The notes below the pieces were generated by a model. It was not told where the DNA came from. It worked only from the letters and a program-made list of their open reading frames with translations, and searched no databases. From Mycobacterium sp. Z3061 (lineage in GTDB: Bacteria > Actinomycetota > Actinomycetes > Mycobacteriales > Mycobacteriaceae), in assembly GCF_031583025.1 (NCBI RefSeq), contig NZ_CP134062.1, positions 992,001 to 1,056,000 of the forward strand: a stretch of DNA of 64,000 nt, in the 5' to 3' direction. Below, one piece after another: positions 44,693 to 53,969 of the stretch. Within the stretch, counting starts at the first letter, position 1, and every line of letters begins with the position of its first letter. Both the position numbers and the translations under genes were made by a program.

Positions 44693-46009
44693 GTGCACTC
44701 GACTACCCTCACCCACCAATCGCACAGCCGCACCGGACACAACGGACAGTTGCGGGCTTACCGCCAGGTTGTGCCCCCGGCATTGCACCTGTCGGACTCC
44801 GCGGCGGCCTCGGTGTTCCGCGCCGTGCGGTTACGCGGACCCGTCGGCCGCGACGTGATCGCCAGCGTCACCTCACTGAGCATCGCCACGGTGAACCGTC
44901 AGGTCATCGCGTTGCTCGACGCCGGGCTGCTTCGTGAACGAGCCGACCTGGCGGTTTCCGGGGCGATCGGACGACCGAGGGTGCCGGTTGAGGTCAACCA
45001 CGAACCCTTTGTCACGCTCGGCATCCACATCGGCGCCCGCACCACCAGCATCGTGGCCACCGACCTGTTCGGCCGCACCCTGGACACGGTCGAGACCCCC
45101 ACGCCGCTCAGCGGCGCGGGTCCCGCTCTGACCGCGCTGTCCCACAGCGCCAGCCGCTACCTGCGCCGCTGGCATCGGCGGCGCGCGTTGTGGGTCGGCG
45201 TGGCGATCGGCGGCACCGTCGACAGCGCGACCGGCCTAGTGGACCACCCCCGACTGGGTTGGCGCCAGGCTCCGGTCGGGCCGGTGCTGGCCGATGCGCT
45301 CGGCCTGCCCGTGTCGGTGGCGTCGCATGTGGACGCCATGGCCGGGGCGGAGCTGCTACTGGGGATGCGGCGGTTCAACCCGGGTTCGTCCACCAGCCTG
45401 TACGTGTATGCCCGGGAGACCGTGGGCTATGCCCTGGTGATAGGCGGGCGGGTGCACTGCCCCGCCAGCGGTCCAGGCACCATCGCCCCGCTGCCGGTGC
45501 AGTCGGAGTTGCTCGGCGGCTCCGGGCAGTTGGAGTCCACCGTCAGCGACGAGGCCGTCCTGGCGGCCGCCCGTCGGCTCCGGATCTTGCCCGGAGTGGC
45601 CCCGGCCAACCGCCCCGGTGCGTCCACGACCGCCATGACCGACCTGCTACGAGTGGCGAGGGCCGGCAATGACCAGGCCAGGGAGCTGTTGTCGGAGCGG
45701 GCGCGGGTGCTCGGCGGGGCCGTCGCGCTGCTGCGCGACATGCTCAACCCCGACGAGGTTGTGGTCGGCGGGCAGGCGTTCACCGAGTATCCGGAAGGGA
45801 TGGCCGACGTGGAGGCGGCTTTCGCCGAGCGTTCGGTGCTCGCGCCACGCGACATCCGCGTCACTGCTTTCGGTAATCGCGTGCAGGAGGCCGGAGCGGG
45901 AATCGTGTCGCTGGACGGCCTTTACGCCGACCCGCTGGGGGCGATGCGGCGATCGGGAGCGCTGAGCGACCGGCTCGTCGACACCGAACCCGCGGCCATC
46001 GCCAAGTAA
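44693..46009 (+). CDS. ROK-family transcriptional regulator (Rv0485 homologue)
   Basis: A protein of 438 residues starting at the GTG at 44693, the exact length of Rv0485, with AAAGGA 8 bases upstream. The N-terminus carries a MarR-like helix-turn-helix (VRLRGPVGRDVIASVTSLSI, TVNRQVIALLDAGLL). The ROK domain (LGIHIGARTTSIVATDLFGR, VGVAIGGTVDSATGLVDHP) has a degraded ATP motif and the metal-binding Cys cluster of ROK kinases is absent, so it is a sensor rather than a kinase. The tuberculosis homologue has been linked to PE/PPE gene expression. The DNA between the SDR start and this gene is about 180 bases. Confidence 0.9.
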   Translation: MHSTTLTHQSHSRTGHNGQLRAYRQVVPPALHLSDSAAASVFRAVRLRGPVGRDVIASVTSLSIATVNRQVIALLDAGLLRERADLAVSGAIGRPRVPVEVNHEPFVTLGIHIGARTTSIVATDLFGRTLDTVETPTPLSGAGPALTALSHSASRYLRRWHRRRALWVGVAIGGTVDSATGLVDHPRLGWRQAPVGPVLADALGLPVSVASHVDAMAGAELLLGMRRFNPGSSTSLYVYARETVGYALVIGGRVHCPASGPGTIAPLPVQSELLGGSGQLESTVSDEAVLAAARRLRILPGVAPANRPGASTTAMTDLLRVARAGNDQARELLSERARVLGGAVALLRDMLNPDEVVVGGQAFTEYPEGMADVEAAFAERSVLAPRDIRVTAFGNRVQEAGAGIVSLDGLYADPLGAMRRSGALSDRLVDTEPAAIAK

Positions 46010-46086
46010 GGGTCTGACCTGCGTAGCTGTCGATCCCAGCCATGCGCCCGGCCTTACGCTGCGGCGCGTCCTGTAAAGATGACAGT

Positions 46087-47406
46087 GTGCGTTACGACGA
46101 CGAACCACGCCGGGTAGCCCTGCTCGCGGTGCACACCTCGCCGCTGGCACAGCCCGGCACCGGGGACGCCGGCGGCATGAATGTCTACGTGCTTCAAAGC
46201 GCATTGCACCTGGCCAAGCGGGGTATCGAGGTGGAGATCTTCACCCGGGCCACCGCGTCGGCCGATCCGCCGGTGGTGCGCGCCGCACCCGGTGTGCTGG
46301 TCCGCAACGTGGTCGCCGGGCCGTTCGAGGGACTCGACAAGTACGACCTGCCGACTCAGTTGTGCGCCTTCGCCGCCGGTGTGCTGCGCGCCGAAGCCGC
46401 GCATGAGCCCGGCTACTACGACATCGTGCACTCCCATTACTGGCTGTCCGGGCAGGTCGGGTGGCTGGCCCGCGACCGTTGGGCGGTGCCGTTGGTGCAC
46501 ACGGCGCACACGCTGGCCGCGGTGAAGAACGCCGCGCTGGCCGCGGGCGATACCGCGGAGCCGCCTTTGCGCACGGTCGGCGAGCAGCAGGTCGTCGACG
46601 AGGCCGACCGGCTCATCGTGAACACCGAAGATGAAGCGCGGCAATTGGTTTCGCTGCACCAGGCCGATCCGGCGCGCATTGATGTGGTGCACCCCGGCGT
46701 CGATCTGCAGGTTTTCCGGCCCGGCGACCGGGCGGCGGCCCGGGCCCGGCTGGGGCTGGCGCCCGACGAGCCGGTGGTGGCCTTCGTCGGGCGCATCCAA
46801 CCGCTCAAGGCGCCCGATATCGTGCTGCGTGCGGCGGCGCGCCTGCCGGGTGTGCGCATCGTCGTGGCCGGTGGCCCGTCCGGCAGCGGCCTGGCATCTC
46901 CGGACGGCCTGGCCCGGCTTGCCGGTGAACTCGGCATCGCCTCGCGGGTGACCTTCCTGCCGCCGCAGTCCCGCGAAGACCTGGCCACCTTGTTCCACGC
47001 TGCCGATCTGGTTGCCGTGCCTAGCTATTCGGAGTCTTTCGGCCTGGTCGCGGTAGAAGCACAGGCCTGCGGGACGCCCGTGGTCGCGGCCGCGGTGGGC
47101 GGGCTGCCGGTGGCGGTGCGCGACGGCATCACGGGCACGCTGGTGTCCGGACACGAGGTCGGGCAGTGGGCCGACGCCATCGACCACCTGCTGCGGGTCA
47201 ACGCCGGCCCCCAGGGCTGGGCGATGAGCCGGGCGGCGGCCAAGCATGCCGCCACGTTCTCCTGGGAGAACACCACCGACGCGCTGCTGGCCAGCTACCG
47301 GCGCGCGATCGCCGACTTCAGCGCGGGACGGCAGCGCCGGGTGCGCGACCTTGTCGCCAAGCGCAAGCCGAGGCGCTGGTCGGCCCGGCGAGGGGTTGGC
47401 GCATGA
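46087..47406 (+). CDS. mshA: D-inositol-3-phosphate glycosyltransferase MshA
   Basis: A GT-B glycosyltransferase of 439 residues from the GTG at 46087. It begins [28 protein letters not shown], the UDP-GlcNAc binding end; the C-terminal domain has [15 protein letters not shown] and the E-x7-E motif in [21 protein letters not shown]. It joins UDP-GlcNAc to inositol 3-phosphate, the first step of mycothiol synthesis. The N-terminus is about 40 residues shorter than in M. tuberculosis; a GTG-ATG start at 46042 would add 15 residues of low conservation. Stop overlaps the next ATG (ATGA). Confidence 0.95.
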   Translation: MRYDDEPRRVALLAVHTSPLAQPGTGDAGGMNVYVLQSALHLAKRGIEVEIFTRATASADPPVVRAAPGVLVRNVVAGPFEGLDKYDLPTQLCAFAAGVLRAEAAHEPGYYDIVHSHYWLSGQVGWLARDRWAVPLVHTAHTLAAVKNAALAAGDTAEPPLRTVGEQQVVDEADRLIVNTEDEARQLVSLHQADPARIDVVHPGVDLQVFRPGDRAAARARLGLAPDEPVVAFVGRIQPLKAPDIVLRAAARLPGVRIVVAGGPSGSGLASPDGLARLAGELGIASRVTFLPPQSREDLATLFHAADLVAVPSYSESFGLVAVEAQACGTPVVAAAVGGLPVAVRDGITGTLVSGHEVGQWADAIDHLLRVNAGPQGWAMSRAAAKHAATFSWENTTDALLASYRRAIADFSAGRQRRVRDLVAKRKPRRWSARRGVGA

Positions 47407-47912
47407 GTGTGGAGCAGGTGATCGAGGATGCGCTGCAGGCCAGCGAGCTGAACTACTCCAAACACGCCGGCGCGCGCGGCGGGCTGGCCGGAATCATCGT
47501 CGAGCTCCCCGGTGAGCGGCGGCTCAAGACGAACACGATCCTGAGCATCGGCGAACATTCGGTGCGGGTCGAGGCGTTCGTGTGCCGCAAGCCCGACGAG
47601 AACCACGAGGGTGTGTACCGGTTTCTGCTCAAACGCAACCGCCGCCTCTACGGCGTCGCCTACACCCTGGACAAAATCGGCGACATCTACCTCGTTGGGC
47701 GGATGTCGCTGGCCTCGGTTGACGCCGAGGAGATCGACCGCGTGCTGGGGCAGGTGCTCGAGGCGGTCGATTCGGACTTCAACACGTTGCTGGAGTTGGG
47801 TTTTCGGTCGTCGATCCAGAAGGAATGGGAGTGGCGGGTATCCCGCGGTGAGTCCCTGAAGAACCTGGAGGCGTTCGCGCACCTGATAGACGAAGACGAC
47901 GACACTGCGTGA
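47403..47912 (+). CDS. YbjN-domain protein (Rv0487 homologue)
   Basis: A protein of 169 residues starting [18 protein letters not shown], coupled to mshA by ATGA. Segments such as [42 protein letters not shown] and [28 protein letters not shown] fit the YbjN (type III secretion chaperone-like) fold, alternating sheets and helices. Acidic end (HLIDEDDDT). Family members are linked to stress and protein folding; a precise role is unknown. It lies between mshA and gpm1, where M. tuberculosis also has a LysE-type gene (Rv0488); none is present here. Confidence 0.85.
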   Translation: MSVEQVIEDALQASELNYSKHAGARGGLAGIIVELPGERRLKTNTILSIGEHSVRVEAFVCRKPDENHEGVYRFLLKRNRRLYGVAYTLDKIGDIYLVGRMSLASVDAEEIDRVLGQVLEAVDSDFNTLLELGFRSSIQKEWEWRVSRGESLKNLEAFAHLIDEDDDTA

Positions 47913-47925
47913 GAGACTTGCCGCC

Positions 47926-48681
47926 ATGGGAGACACTGCCACGCTGGTACTGCTGCGCCATGGAGAGAGTGAATGGAACGCCCTCAATCTCTTCACCGGC
48001 TGGGTCGACGTCGGGCTGACCGAGAAGGGCCGCGCCGAGGCAGTGCGCGGCGGCGAGCTGCTCGCCGAGCAGGATCTACTGCCCGACGTGCTCTACACCT
48101 CGCTGCTGCGGCGCGCGATCAGCACCGCGCACCTGGCGCTGGATGCCGCGGACCGGTTGTGGATTCCGGTGCACCGCAGCTGGCGACTCAACGAGCGCCA
48201 CTACGGCGCGCTGCAGGGCCTGGACAAGGCGGAGACGAAAGAGCGCTACGGCGAAGAACAGTTCATGGCCTGGCGACGCAGCTATGACACACCGCCGCCG
48301 GCTATCGAAAAGGGCAGCAAGTTCAGCCAGGACGCGGACCCCCGGTACGCCAACATCGACGGCGGCCCGCTCACCGAATGCCTCGCTGATGTGGTGGACC
48401 GGTTCCTCCCGTACTACACCGACGTCATCGTTCCGGATCTGCGCACCGGGAAGACGGTGCTGATCGCTGCGCACGGCAACTCGCTGCGTGCGCTGGTGAA
48501 GTACCTGGACCAGATGTCCGACGACGACGTCGTCGGGCTGAACATTCCGACCGGCATTCCGCTGCGCTACGACCTGGATGCTGACCTGCGCCCGAAGGTC
48601 GCCGGCGGGACTTATCTGGACCCCGAGGCCGCCGCGGCGGGAGCTGCGGCCGTGGCCAGCCAGGGTGCGGCGAAAGGCTGA
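47926..48681 (+). CDS. gpm1: 2,3-bisphosphoglycerate-dependent phosphoglycerate mutase
   Basis: A protein of 251 residues. The phosphohistidine is in [19 protein letters not shown] (His12), with [32 protein letters not shown] and a second His in [16 protein letters not shown]. It interconverts 3- and 2-phosphoglycerate in glycolysis and gluconeogenesis. ATG at 47926 follows the upstream stop by 13 bases. The C-terminal Ala-rich end ([12 protein letters not shown]) is typical of actinobacteria. It is followed by the 134-base senX3 promoter region. Confidence 0.96.
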   Translation: MGDTATLVLLRHGESEWNALNLFTGWVDVGLTEKGRAEAVRGGELLAEQDLLPDVLYTSLLRRAISTAHLALDAADRLWIPVHRSWRLNERHYGALQGLDKAETKERYGEEQFMAWRRSYDTPPPAIEKGSKFSQDADPRYANIDGGPLTECLADVVDRFLPYYTDVIVPDLRTGKTVLIAAHGNSLRALVKYLDQMSDDDVVGLNIPTGIPLRYDLDADLRPKVAGGTYLDPEAAAAGAAAVASQGAAKG

Positions 48682-48700
48682 TTGCTGCCCCCACAGGACC

Positions 48701-48733
48701 GTTTGCTGAACATCGCGTTAACGGCAGCGGAAC
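48701..48733. promoter_or_regulatory. Candidate RegX3 (PHO-box-like) site: three 11-base direct repeats upstream of senX3
   Basis: Read on the + strand, three 11-base units end in GAAC, TAAC and GAAC (48701-48711, 48712-48722, 48723-48733). On the opposite strand they start GTTC, GTTA, GTTC with exactly 11-base periodicity, the spacing used by PhoB-family regulators such as RegX3. It lies 83 bases upstream of the senX3 start. A further GTTCACC, the RegX3 core, occurs near 48789. Confidence 0.65.
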
Positions 48734-48815
48734 ACCTGTACCGCGGCGTGTGACTTGTCCGATTTTAGCCGTGCTCCGCTAGGGCTGCGTTCACCCGATT
48801 TGTAGGATTTTGTAT

Positions 48816-50051
48816 GTGACTGTGTTCTCGGCACTGTTGCTGGCCGGGGTTTTGTCCGGACTGGCACTGGCCGTAGGCATTGTGGTGGGCGCCCGGCTGT
48901 CGCGGCAGGCGGGCCAGAACCGCCAACGTGCCGCCACCGACTGGACGGGTATCACCGTCGCGCAGATGCTGCAGCGAATCGTCGCCCTGATGCCCATGGG
49001 CGCCGCGGTGGTCGATACCCACCGTGACGTCGTCTACCTCAACGATCGCGCCAGGGAACTCGGCCTGGTGCGCGACCGGCAGCTGGACGACGCCGCGTGG
49101 AAGGCCGCGCAGCAGGCGCTGGCCGGCGACGATGTGGAGTTCGACCTGGCACCGTTCAGGCGACCGGGCGGCAGGTCCGGGCTGTCGGTACACGGCCACG
49201 CCCGGTTGCTGAGTGAGGAAGACCGCCGATTCGCCGTGGTGTTCGTCCACGACCAGTCCGACTTCGCGCGCATGGAGGCGACCAGGCGCGACTTCGTGGC
49301 CAATGTCAGCCACGAGCTCAAGACTCCCGTCGGCGCCATGACCCTGCTCGCCGAGGCCCTGCTGGCCTCTGCCGACGACACCGAGACGGTTCGCCGGTTC
49401 GCCGAAAAGGTGCTGATCGAAGCCAACCGGCTGGGCGACATGGTCGCCGAGTTGATCGAGCTCTCACGCCTGCAGGGAGCCGAGCGGTTGTCCAACGTGA
49501 CCGACGTCGATGTCGACGTGGTGGTGGCTGAAGCGATTTCTCGGCACAAGGTGGCGGCGGAAAACGCCAACATCGAGATACGTACCGACGCACCCAGCGG
49601 TCTGCGGGTGCTGGGCGACCAGACACTGCTGGTGACGGCGCTGGCCAACCTGGTGTCCAATGCGATCGCCTATTCCCCGCGCGGGTCCCTGGTGTCGATC
49701 AGCAGGCGCCGGCGCGGCGACAATATCGAGATCGCGGTCACCGACCGGGGTATCGGCATCGCCCTGGAAGACCAGGAGCGGGTGTTCGAGCGGTTCTTCC
49801 GCGGCGACAAGGCGCGGTCGCGCGCCACCGGGGGCAGCGGGCTGGGGCTGGCAATCGTGAAGCACGTCGCGGCCAATCACGGCGGCAGCATCGGCGTGTG
49901 GAGCAAGCCGGGGACCGGGTCGACCTTCACTTTGTCCATCCCGGCGTTCGGTTCGGCAGCTGGGCCGGATGACATCAACCAAGAACCTGAGCAATTGCTG
50001 GGCCGCGAAATCAGGCCCAGGCAACAACGAGAGGAAGAACTGAGTCGCTGA
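48816..50051 (+). CDS. senX3: Sensor histidine kinase SenX3
   Basis: A protein of 411 residues (M. tuberculosis has 410). It has an N-terminal membrane anchor ([18 protein letters not shown]), a PAS-like domain ([20 protein letters not shown]), the dimerisation helix with phosphorylated His166 ([19 protein letters not shown]), and the ATPase domain with N-box [16 protein letters not shown] and G-boxes [12 protein letters not shown] and [12 protein letters not shown]. It senses phosphate status and phosphorylates RegX3. GTG at 48816 follows AGGA by 8 bases. It overlaps regX3 by 1 base (TGATG). Confidence 0.96.
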   Translation: MTVFSALLLAGVLSGLALAVGIVVGARLSRQAGQNRQRAATDWTGITVAQMLQRIVALMPMGAAVVDTHRDVVYLNDRARELGLVRDRQLDDAAWKAAQQALAGDDVEFDLAPFRRPGGRSGLSVHGHARLLSEEDRRFAVVFVHDQSDFARMEATRRDFVANVSHELKTPVGAMTLLAEALLASADDTETVRRFAEKVLIEANRLGDMVAELIELSRLQGAERLSNVTDVDVDVVVAEAISRHKVAAENANIEIRTDAPSGLRVLGDQTLLVTALANLVSNAIAYSPRGSLVSISRRRRGDNIEIAVTDRGIGIALEDQERVFERFFRGDKARSRATGGSGLGLAIVKHVAANHGGSIGVWSKPGTGSTFTLSIPAFGSAAGPDDINQEPEQLLGREIRPRQQREEELSR

Positions 50052-50734
50052 TGACGAGCGTGCTGATAGTGGAAGACGAGGAATCGCTGGCCGATCCGCT
50101 GGCGTTTCTCCTGCGCAAAGAGGGCTTTGAGGCCACCGTGGTGACCGACGGCCCCTCGGCACTGGCCGAGTTCGACCGGTCCGGCGCCGACATCGTCCTG
50201 CTGGACCTGATGCTGCCCGGCATGTCGGGAACCGACGTGTGCAAGCAGCTACGGGCCCGCTCCGGCGTTCCGGTGATCATGGTGACCGCCCGGGACAGCG
50301 AGATCGACAAGGTCGTCGGCCTGGAGCTGGGCGCTGACGACTATGTCACCAAGCCGTATTCGGCCCGGGAACTGATCGCCCGTATCCGGGCGGTGCTTCG
50401 CCGCGGCGGCGACGACGACTCCGAGATCAGCGACGGCGTTCTGGAGTCCGGTCCGGTCCGGATGGACGTCGAGCGGCACGTCGTCTCGGTAAATGGCGAC
50501 GCAATCACGTTGCCGCTCAAGGAATTCGACCTGCTGGAATACCTGATGCGCAACAGCGGGCGGGTGCTGACCCGGGGACAGCTGATCGATCGGGTGTGGG
50601 GCGCGGACTACGTCGGCGACACCAAGACGCTCGACGTCCACGTCAAGCGCCTGCGCTCGAAGATAGAGGCGGACCCGGCCAATCCGGTGCACCTGGTCAC
50701 GGTGCGGGGGCTGGGCTACAAGCTCGAAGGTTAG
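50051..50734 (+). CDS. regX3: Response regulator RegX3
   Basis: A protein of 227 residues of the OmpR/PhoB family. The receiver domain has the phosphorylated Asp52 (IVLLDLMLPGMSGTDVCKQL) and Lys in DYVTKPYSAREL; the C-terminal winged helix has DLLEYLMRNSGRVLTRGQL and VHVKRLRSKIE. It activates phosphate-limitation and other genes, including its own operon, which fits the repeat upstream of senX3. Translation is coupled to senX3 (TGATG); the MIRU units known from this spot in M. tuberculosis are absent. The stop overlaps the convergent GMC gene by 4 bases. Confidence 0.97.
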   Translation: MTSVLIVEDEESLADPLAFLLRKEGFEATVVTDGPSALAEFDRSGADIVLLDLMLPGMSGTDVCKQLRARSGVPVIMVTARDSEIDKVVGLELGADDYVTKPYSARELIARIRAVLRRGGDDDSEISDGVLESGPVRMDVERHVVSVNGDAITLPLKEFDLLEYLMRNSGRVLTRGQLIDRVWGADYVGDTKTLDVHVKRLRSKIEADPANPVHLVTVRGLGYKLEG

Positions 50735-52608
50735 CGCGCCCCGACCACCTCGTCGGCAACTGCCAGCGCCATCGCCATGATGGAGACCTGAGGGTTCACC
50801 TCCGGACAGCTGGGCAGGATCGAGGCGTCGGCCACCCACACGCCGTCGACGCCGCGCAGTCGGCCGGCCGAATCGACCGGACAGATCTGCTCGTCGGCAC
50901 CGGCGGCCGCGGTGCCGGTCGGGTGGAAGGCCGCCAGGTGCAGGCTTCGCGGGTTGGTACGTGTCAGCACGTCCTGTAGCTCGGCCTCCGACTTGACCGT
51001 CGTGCCACCGGGTAGACCGGTCAGCACCTCGACCGCACCGGCGGCGAACAACAGCTTGCCGATAGCCATGAGCGCGACCCGCAGCTTGGCGATGTCGGCC
51101 GGCGCGATGTCGTAGCGGACCACCGTCTCGCCGCGCACCGAGTGCACAGAACCGACACCCTGGTCGGCCACCATCGCGCCGAACGTCGCCACCTGGGGCG
51201 CCCGGTCGAGCCATCGCAGCAACTCCGCGCCGTAGCCGGGGAAAACCATCGACCCCATGCCCGGCGGAGTGGAGGTGGCCTCGATGAGCACGCCGTCGGA
51301 CTCGTGGAACTCGTGGACGGCTGCGCTCTGCAGCACGCCGCGCCACGCGTACACGTCCTCCTCGAAGCGTCCGGCCAGGACCGACGCCGGATGCAGCGCG
51401 AGGTTGCGGCCCAGCCGCGGGTGCTGACCGATACCGCTGCGCCGCAACAGCATTGGCGTCTCGGTGGTGCCCGCCGCGACGATCACCGTGTCGGCGAGGA
51501 TGTCGATCGCGGTGCCGTCGGGCCGGCGGGCCCGCACACCGCGGGCGCGACCGCTCTCCACCAGCACCCGCTGCACGCGCGCTTCGGAGATGATGCGCGC
51601 TCCGGCCGCGCAGGCCTGCGGCAGCGCATTGAGGTGCACCCCGAATTTGGCATTGTGCGGGCAGCCGATCGCACACTGGCAACAGCCTTCGCAGCCGGGT
51701 GCGTTGCGCGGGATGGGCGCGGCCTGCCAGCCGAGCGTTCCGGCGGCATCCAGCAGAAGATTTCCGTTGCGGCCCATCACATCCAGTGGCACCGGGGCGA
51801 CCTGCAGAGTGCGCTCGACGTCGTCGAGGTGCGTTCGCAACCGGTCCGGGTCGGCGAAGTCCAGGCCGAACTCGTCGCGCCAACGGCGCTGCACGGCATC
51901 CGGCGGACGGAAACAGGTGCCGGAGTTCACCACTGTGGTGCCGCCGACTGCGCGGCCCATCGGCAGCACCACGGCCGGGCGGCCCAGGGCGATGGTCGCG
52001 CCGGCCCCCCGGTACAGGCCGGCGTAGCGGTCGATCGGATGGGTGGTGCGGAACTCCTGCACCGTCCACCGTCGCCCCTCTTCGAGCACGACGGTGTCCA
52101 GGCCGGCCCGGGCCAGGGTCCGGGCCGCCATCGCGCCGCCGGCGCCGGACCCGACGATCACCACGTCTGTGGTGACGACCGAGGCGCTGGCAGAGGAGGG
52201 AATGACGTCGAGTGCCGCGTCCGGGCGCACCACGGTGTCGTCCTGGGCACGCGAAAGTAGTTCGGCCGCAAAGGTATCGGCGCCATTGGCCAACAGCCCG
52301 ATCACCTTCATGCCTTCGACGGCAACGCCGGCATCGGCGTTCAGCGCCGCGATGCGGCGCAGTACCTGTTCGCGTTCGGCGGGGCCGAGCCGCGCCAACG
52401 ACCGGCCCGTGGTGAGGTAGCTCGCCGCCGCCAGGGAGGCCATGCCCGCCCGCACCGCCATCCTCGAGGTGGCCGGCATCCGCTTCAGGTATCGGTCGAC
52501 CCGCTGCGTGAACTCTGTCGCGGTCGGCCCGCCGTGCTCCTGCGGCAGCAGTGCGGTGCCGAAGGAGGCTATCGAGGACCGGCCGACGCGGTCGGCCAGC
52601 CGGCTCAT
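50731..52608 (-). CDS. GMC-type oxidoreductase with a four-Cys ferredoxin-like motif (Rv0492c homologue)
   Basis: A protein of 625 residues (629 recalled for Rv0492c). It has a FAD motif VVIVGSGAGGAMAARTLARA at about residue 125, RAVGGTTVVNSGTCFR, an unusual cysteine cluster CEGCCQCAIGCPHNAKFGV resembling an iron-sulfur ligand set, and the C-terminal GMC segment FHPTGTAAAGADEQICPVD followed by VADASILPSCPEVNPQ. It probably oxidises an alcohol or sterol with an electron acceptor reached through the cluster. Third gene of an operon with overlapping starts and stops; it converges on regX3. Confidence 0.88.
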   Translation of the reverse strand: MSRLADRVGRSSIASFGTALLPQEHGGPTATEFTQRVDRYLKRMPATSRMAVRAGMASLAAASYLTTGRSLARLGPAEREQVLRRIAALNADAGVAVEGMKVIGLLANGADTFAAELLSRAQDDTVVRPDAALDVIPSSASASVVTTDVVIVGSGAGGAMAARTLARAGLDTVVLEEGRRWTVQEFRTTHPIDRYAGLYRGAGATIALGRPAVVLPMGRAVGGTTVVNSGTCFRPPDAVQRRWRDEFGLDFADPDRLRTHLDDVERTLQVAPVPLDVMGRNGNLLLDAAGTLGWQAAPIPRNAPGCEGCCQCAIGCPHNAKFGVHLNALPQACAAGARIISEARVQRVLVESGRARGVRARRPDGTAIDILADTVIVAAGTTETPMLLRRSGIGQHPRLGRNLALHPASVLAGRFEEDVYAWRGVLQSAAVHEFHESDGVLIEATSTPPGMGSMVFPGYGAELLRWLDRAPQVATFGAMVADQGVGSVHSVRGETVVRYDIAPADIAKLRVALMAIGKLLFAAGAVEVLTGLPGGTTVKSEAELQDVLTRTNPRSLHLAAFHPTGTAAAGADEQICPVDSAGRLRGVDGVWVADASILPSCPEVNPQVSIMAMALAVADEVVGAR

Positions 52609-52946
52609 GACCGTGCCGCCACGCGTCGGCCGAGTGCCCGTCCGAGCTTGAGGAAGAACGGGTAGGTGGCGAAGATGCCGCCGGCCGCGGCGTGTGCCGG
52701 CCAGTCCAACTCGGCGGTGTCCAGGTCGAAAGCGCCCGAGTTCCACATGAAGTCGCGGCCGTTGCGGGCGCGGAATGGCCGCCACAGGAAGCCCAGTCCG
52801 GGCACATTGTTGTAGAGGCCGAACGAGCCGGCGAAGAAGACGCCCAGGACCGCGGCTTCGGCGACGTCGCGGCGCTCGGGTGGCAGACGCCGCTCGATGA
52901 GCAGCCCGGAGGCGACAAGCAGCGGGGGATCGAGGGCGAAGCTCAT
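52605..52946 (-). CDS. Small protein of the GMC operon (Rv0492A-like), function unknown
   Basis: A protein of 113 residues from ATG 52946, whose stop overlaps the start of the GMC gene (ATGA). It is rather hydrophobic (LLVASGLLIERRL, AVLGVFFAGSFGLYNN, WPAHAAAGGIFATYPFFL), with charged turns (PPERRDVAE, RARNGRDFMW), suggesting a membrane-associated partner for the neighbouring oxidoreductase. I recognise no named family. It follows the 316-residue protein, whose stop in turn overlaps this ATG. Confidence 0.75.
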   Translation of the reverse strand: MSFALDPPLLVASGLLIERRLPPERRDVAEAAVLGVFFAGSFGLYNNVPGLGFLWRPFRARNGRDFMWNSGAFDLDTAELDWPAHAAAGGIFATYPFFLKLGRALGRRVAARS

Positions 52947-53893
52947 GACTGGGACCTTTCGTTGACGGGAGGTGCCTGCTGTCCGCGCAGGCCGACTTCG
53001 GCGTGGCCGGTGCCTTTCACCGACCACCGGCGGTCGCCGAGTTCGATGTAGATATCGGCCTGTTCGGTGTTGGTGCACACGCACTTGCCGCCGTCGGGGT
53101 CGGTGTATTCCAGGCTGACGCACCGTTCGTCCGGCTGGTCGACCCGGATCAACACCTCGCGCCGACCGACGCGGCCTTCGATCTGCCAGTGCTCCAGGCC
53201 GAGCGTGGTGCGCATTCGCAGTGACGGCAGAATCGTTGCCGGCCAGTCCTTTCCGTCGATCCGGAAGCGAATGAACGCCAGCGGCGCGAGCCGGTTGAGG
53301 CCGGGCTTGTGCGACACCGCGGTGACCGCTTCCAGCACGTCGCCGTCACCGAGGTCGGCATGGATCCAGCCCCAGCGCCTTGCGTTGCCGTGCCCGTAGA
53401 TGTGAGCGACGTTGCCGCGCCAGCGGTCGACGGGGAGGTCGGTGTCGTCGATGGTCAGAGTGCCGGTGAAGTCGGCCGTGGGGGCCAGCACCACCTGGGC
53501 GCCGGGCAGCACTTCACGTTCCCAGGCCAGGCGGGGGAATGTCCACAGCGGTGCGCCGGTGTCCTTCCAGGACAGGTCCCAGGTCAACGAGCGCGCGCTT
53601 CCGGACAGCCGCTCGGGACCCACCAGGGCGCCCGCCGCCTCGAACCACGGGGCTCCGGCGGCGGGCCGGACGGGTTCGGGGCCGAAACGCTCGGTGCGCG
53701 GTGATCCCTGCGGCGGAAACCAGGTCACCCAGCCGTGCGCGTACGGTTCGCCGGCCGTAGGCGCCACCGTCTCGCAGTGCACCCAGAGTCCCGCGCGCGT
53801 GACCGGGTCGGAGAGGGTCGCGTACCAGACCTCCAGGCGTCCCGGGGCGCCCCGCCACCGCGGGGCGGCGGCCGACCGCATCTCGTCGTCCAC
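52943..53893 (-). CDS. Conserved protein of unknown function (Rv0493c homologue)
   Basis: A protein of about 316 residues from a GTG at 53893; an ATG at 53881 is an alternative. The sequence is beta-rich with many Trp and Gly ([61 protein letters not shown]), like AttH/lipocalin-type lipid-binding proteins. The C-terminal part has three Cys ([15 protein letters not shown]) and could bind metal. No enzymatic motif is clear. It is first in the three-gene operon ending with the GMC oxidoreductase, so a substrate-handling role is inferred. Confidence 0.78.
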   Translation of the reverse strand: MDDEMRSAAAPRWRGAPGRLEVWYATLSDPVTRAGLWVHCETVAPTAGEPYAHGWVTWFPPQGSPRTERFGPEPVRPAAGAPWFEAAGALVGPERLSGSARSLTWDLSWKDTGAPLWTFPRLAWEREVLPGAQVVLAPTADFTGTLTIDDTDLPVDRWRGNVAHIYGHGNARRWGWIHADLGDGDVLEAVTAVSHKPGLNRLAPLAFIRFRIDGKDWPATILPSLRMRTTLGLEHWQIEGRVGRREVLIRVDQPDERCVSLEYTDPDGGKCVCTNTEQADIYIELGDRRWSVKGTGHAEVGLRGQQAPPVNERSQS

Positions 53894-53954
53894 TGTGTTA
53901 CCTCCGATTGGGACTCGCGCACGGGTTGTGCCCGCTCGATCGCCACCATACTAT

Positions 53955-53969
53955 ATTGGTTGAGCCAAT
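53955..53969. promoter_or_regulatory. Operator-like inverted repeat ATTGG-TTGAG-CCAAT overlapping the FadR-like start
   Basis: The 15-base perfect inverted repeat covers the ATG of the GntR gene (53968). Within the same stretch, TTGGTT (53956) is also inverted as AACCAA (53971-53976), so the symmetry is extended. FadR-type dimers bind this type of sequence, and binding here would block its own gene. Confidence 0.6.

Noticed and set aside
46042-46086. Longer N-terminus for mshA
   Set aside because: The 15 extra residues ([15 protein letters not shown]) look unconserved; the GTG at 46087 begins just before the conserved block. The true start remains uncertain.
48682-48815. Possible small RNA or riboswitch upstream of senX3
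   Set aside because: No stable fold beyond the direct repeats and no known motif; the repeats explain the conservation better.
50249-52918. 889-codon minus-strand frame over regX3 and the GMC gene
   Set aside because: Arg/Pro/Gly-rich shadow in another frame of the real GMC gene, which carries the FAD and Cys motifs.
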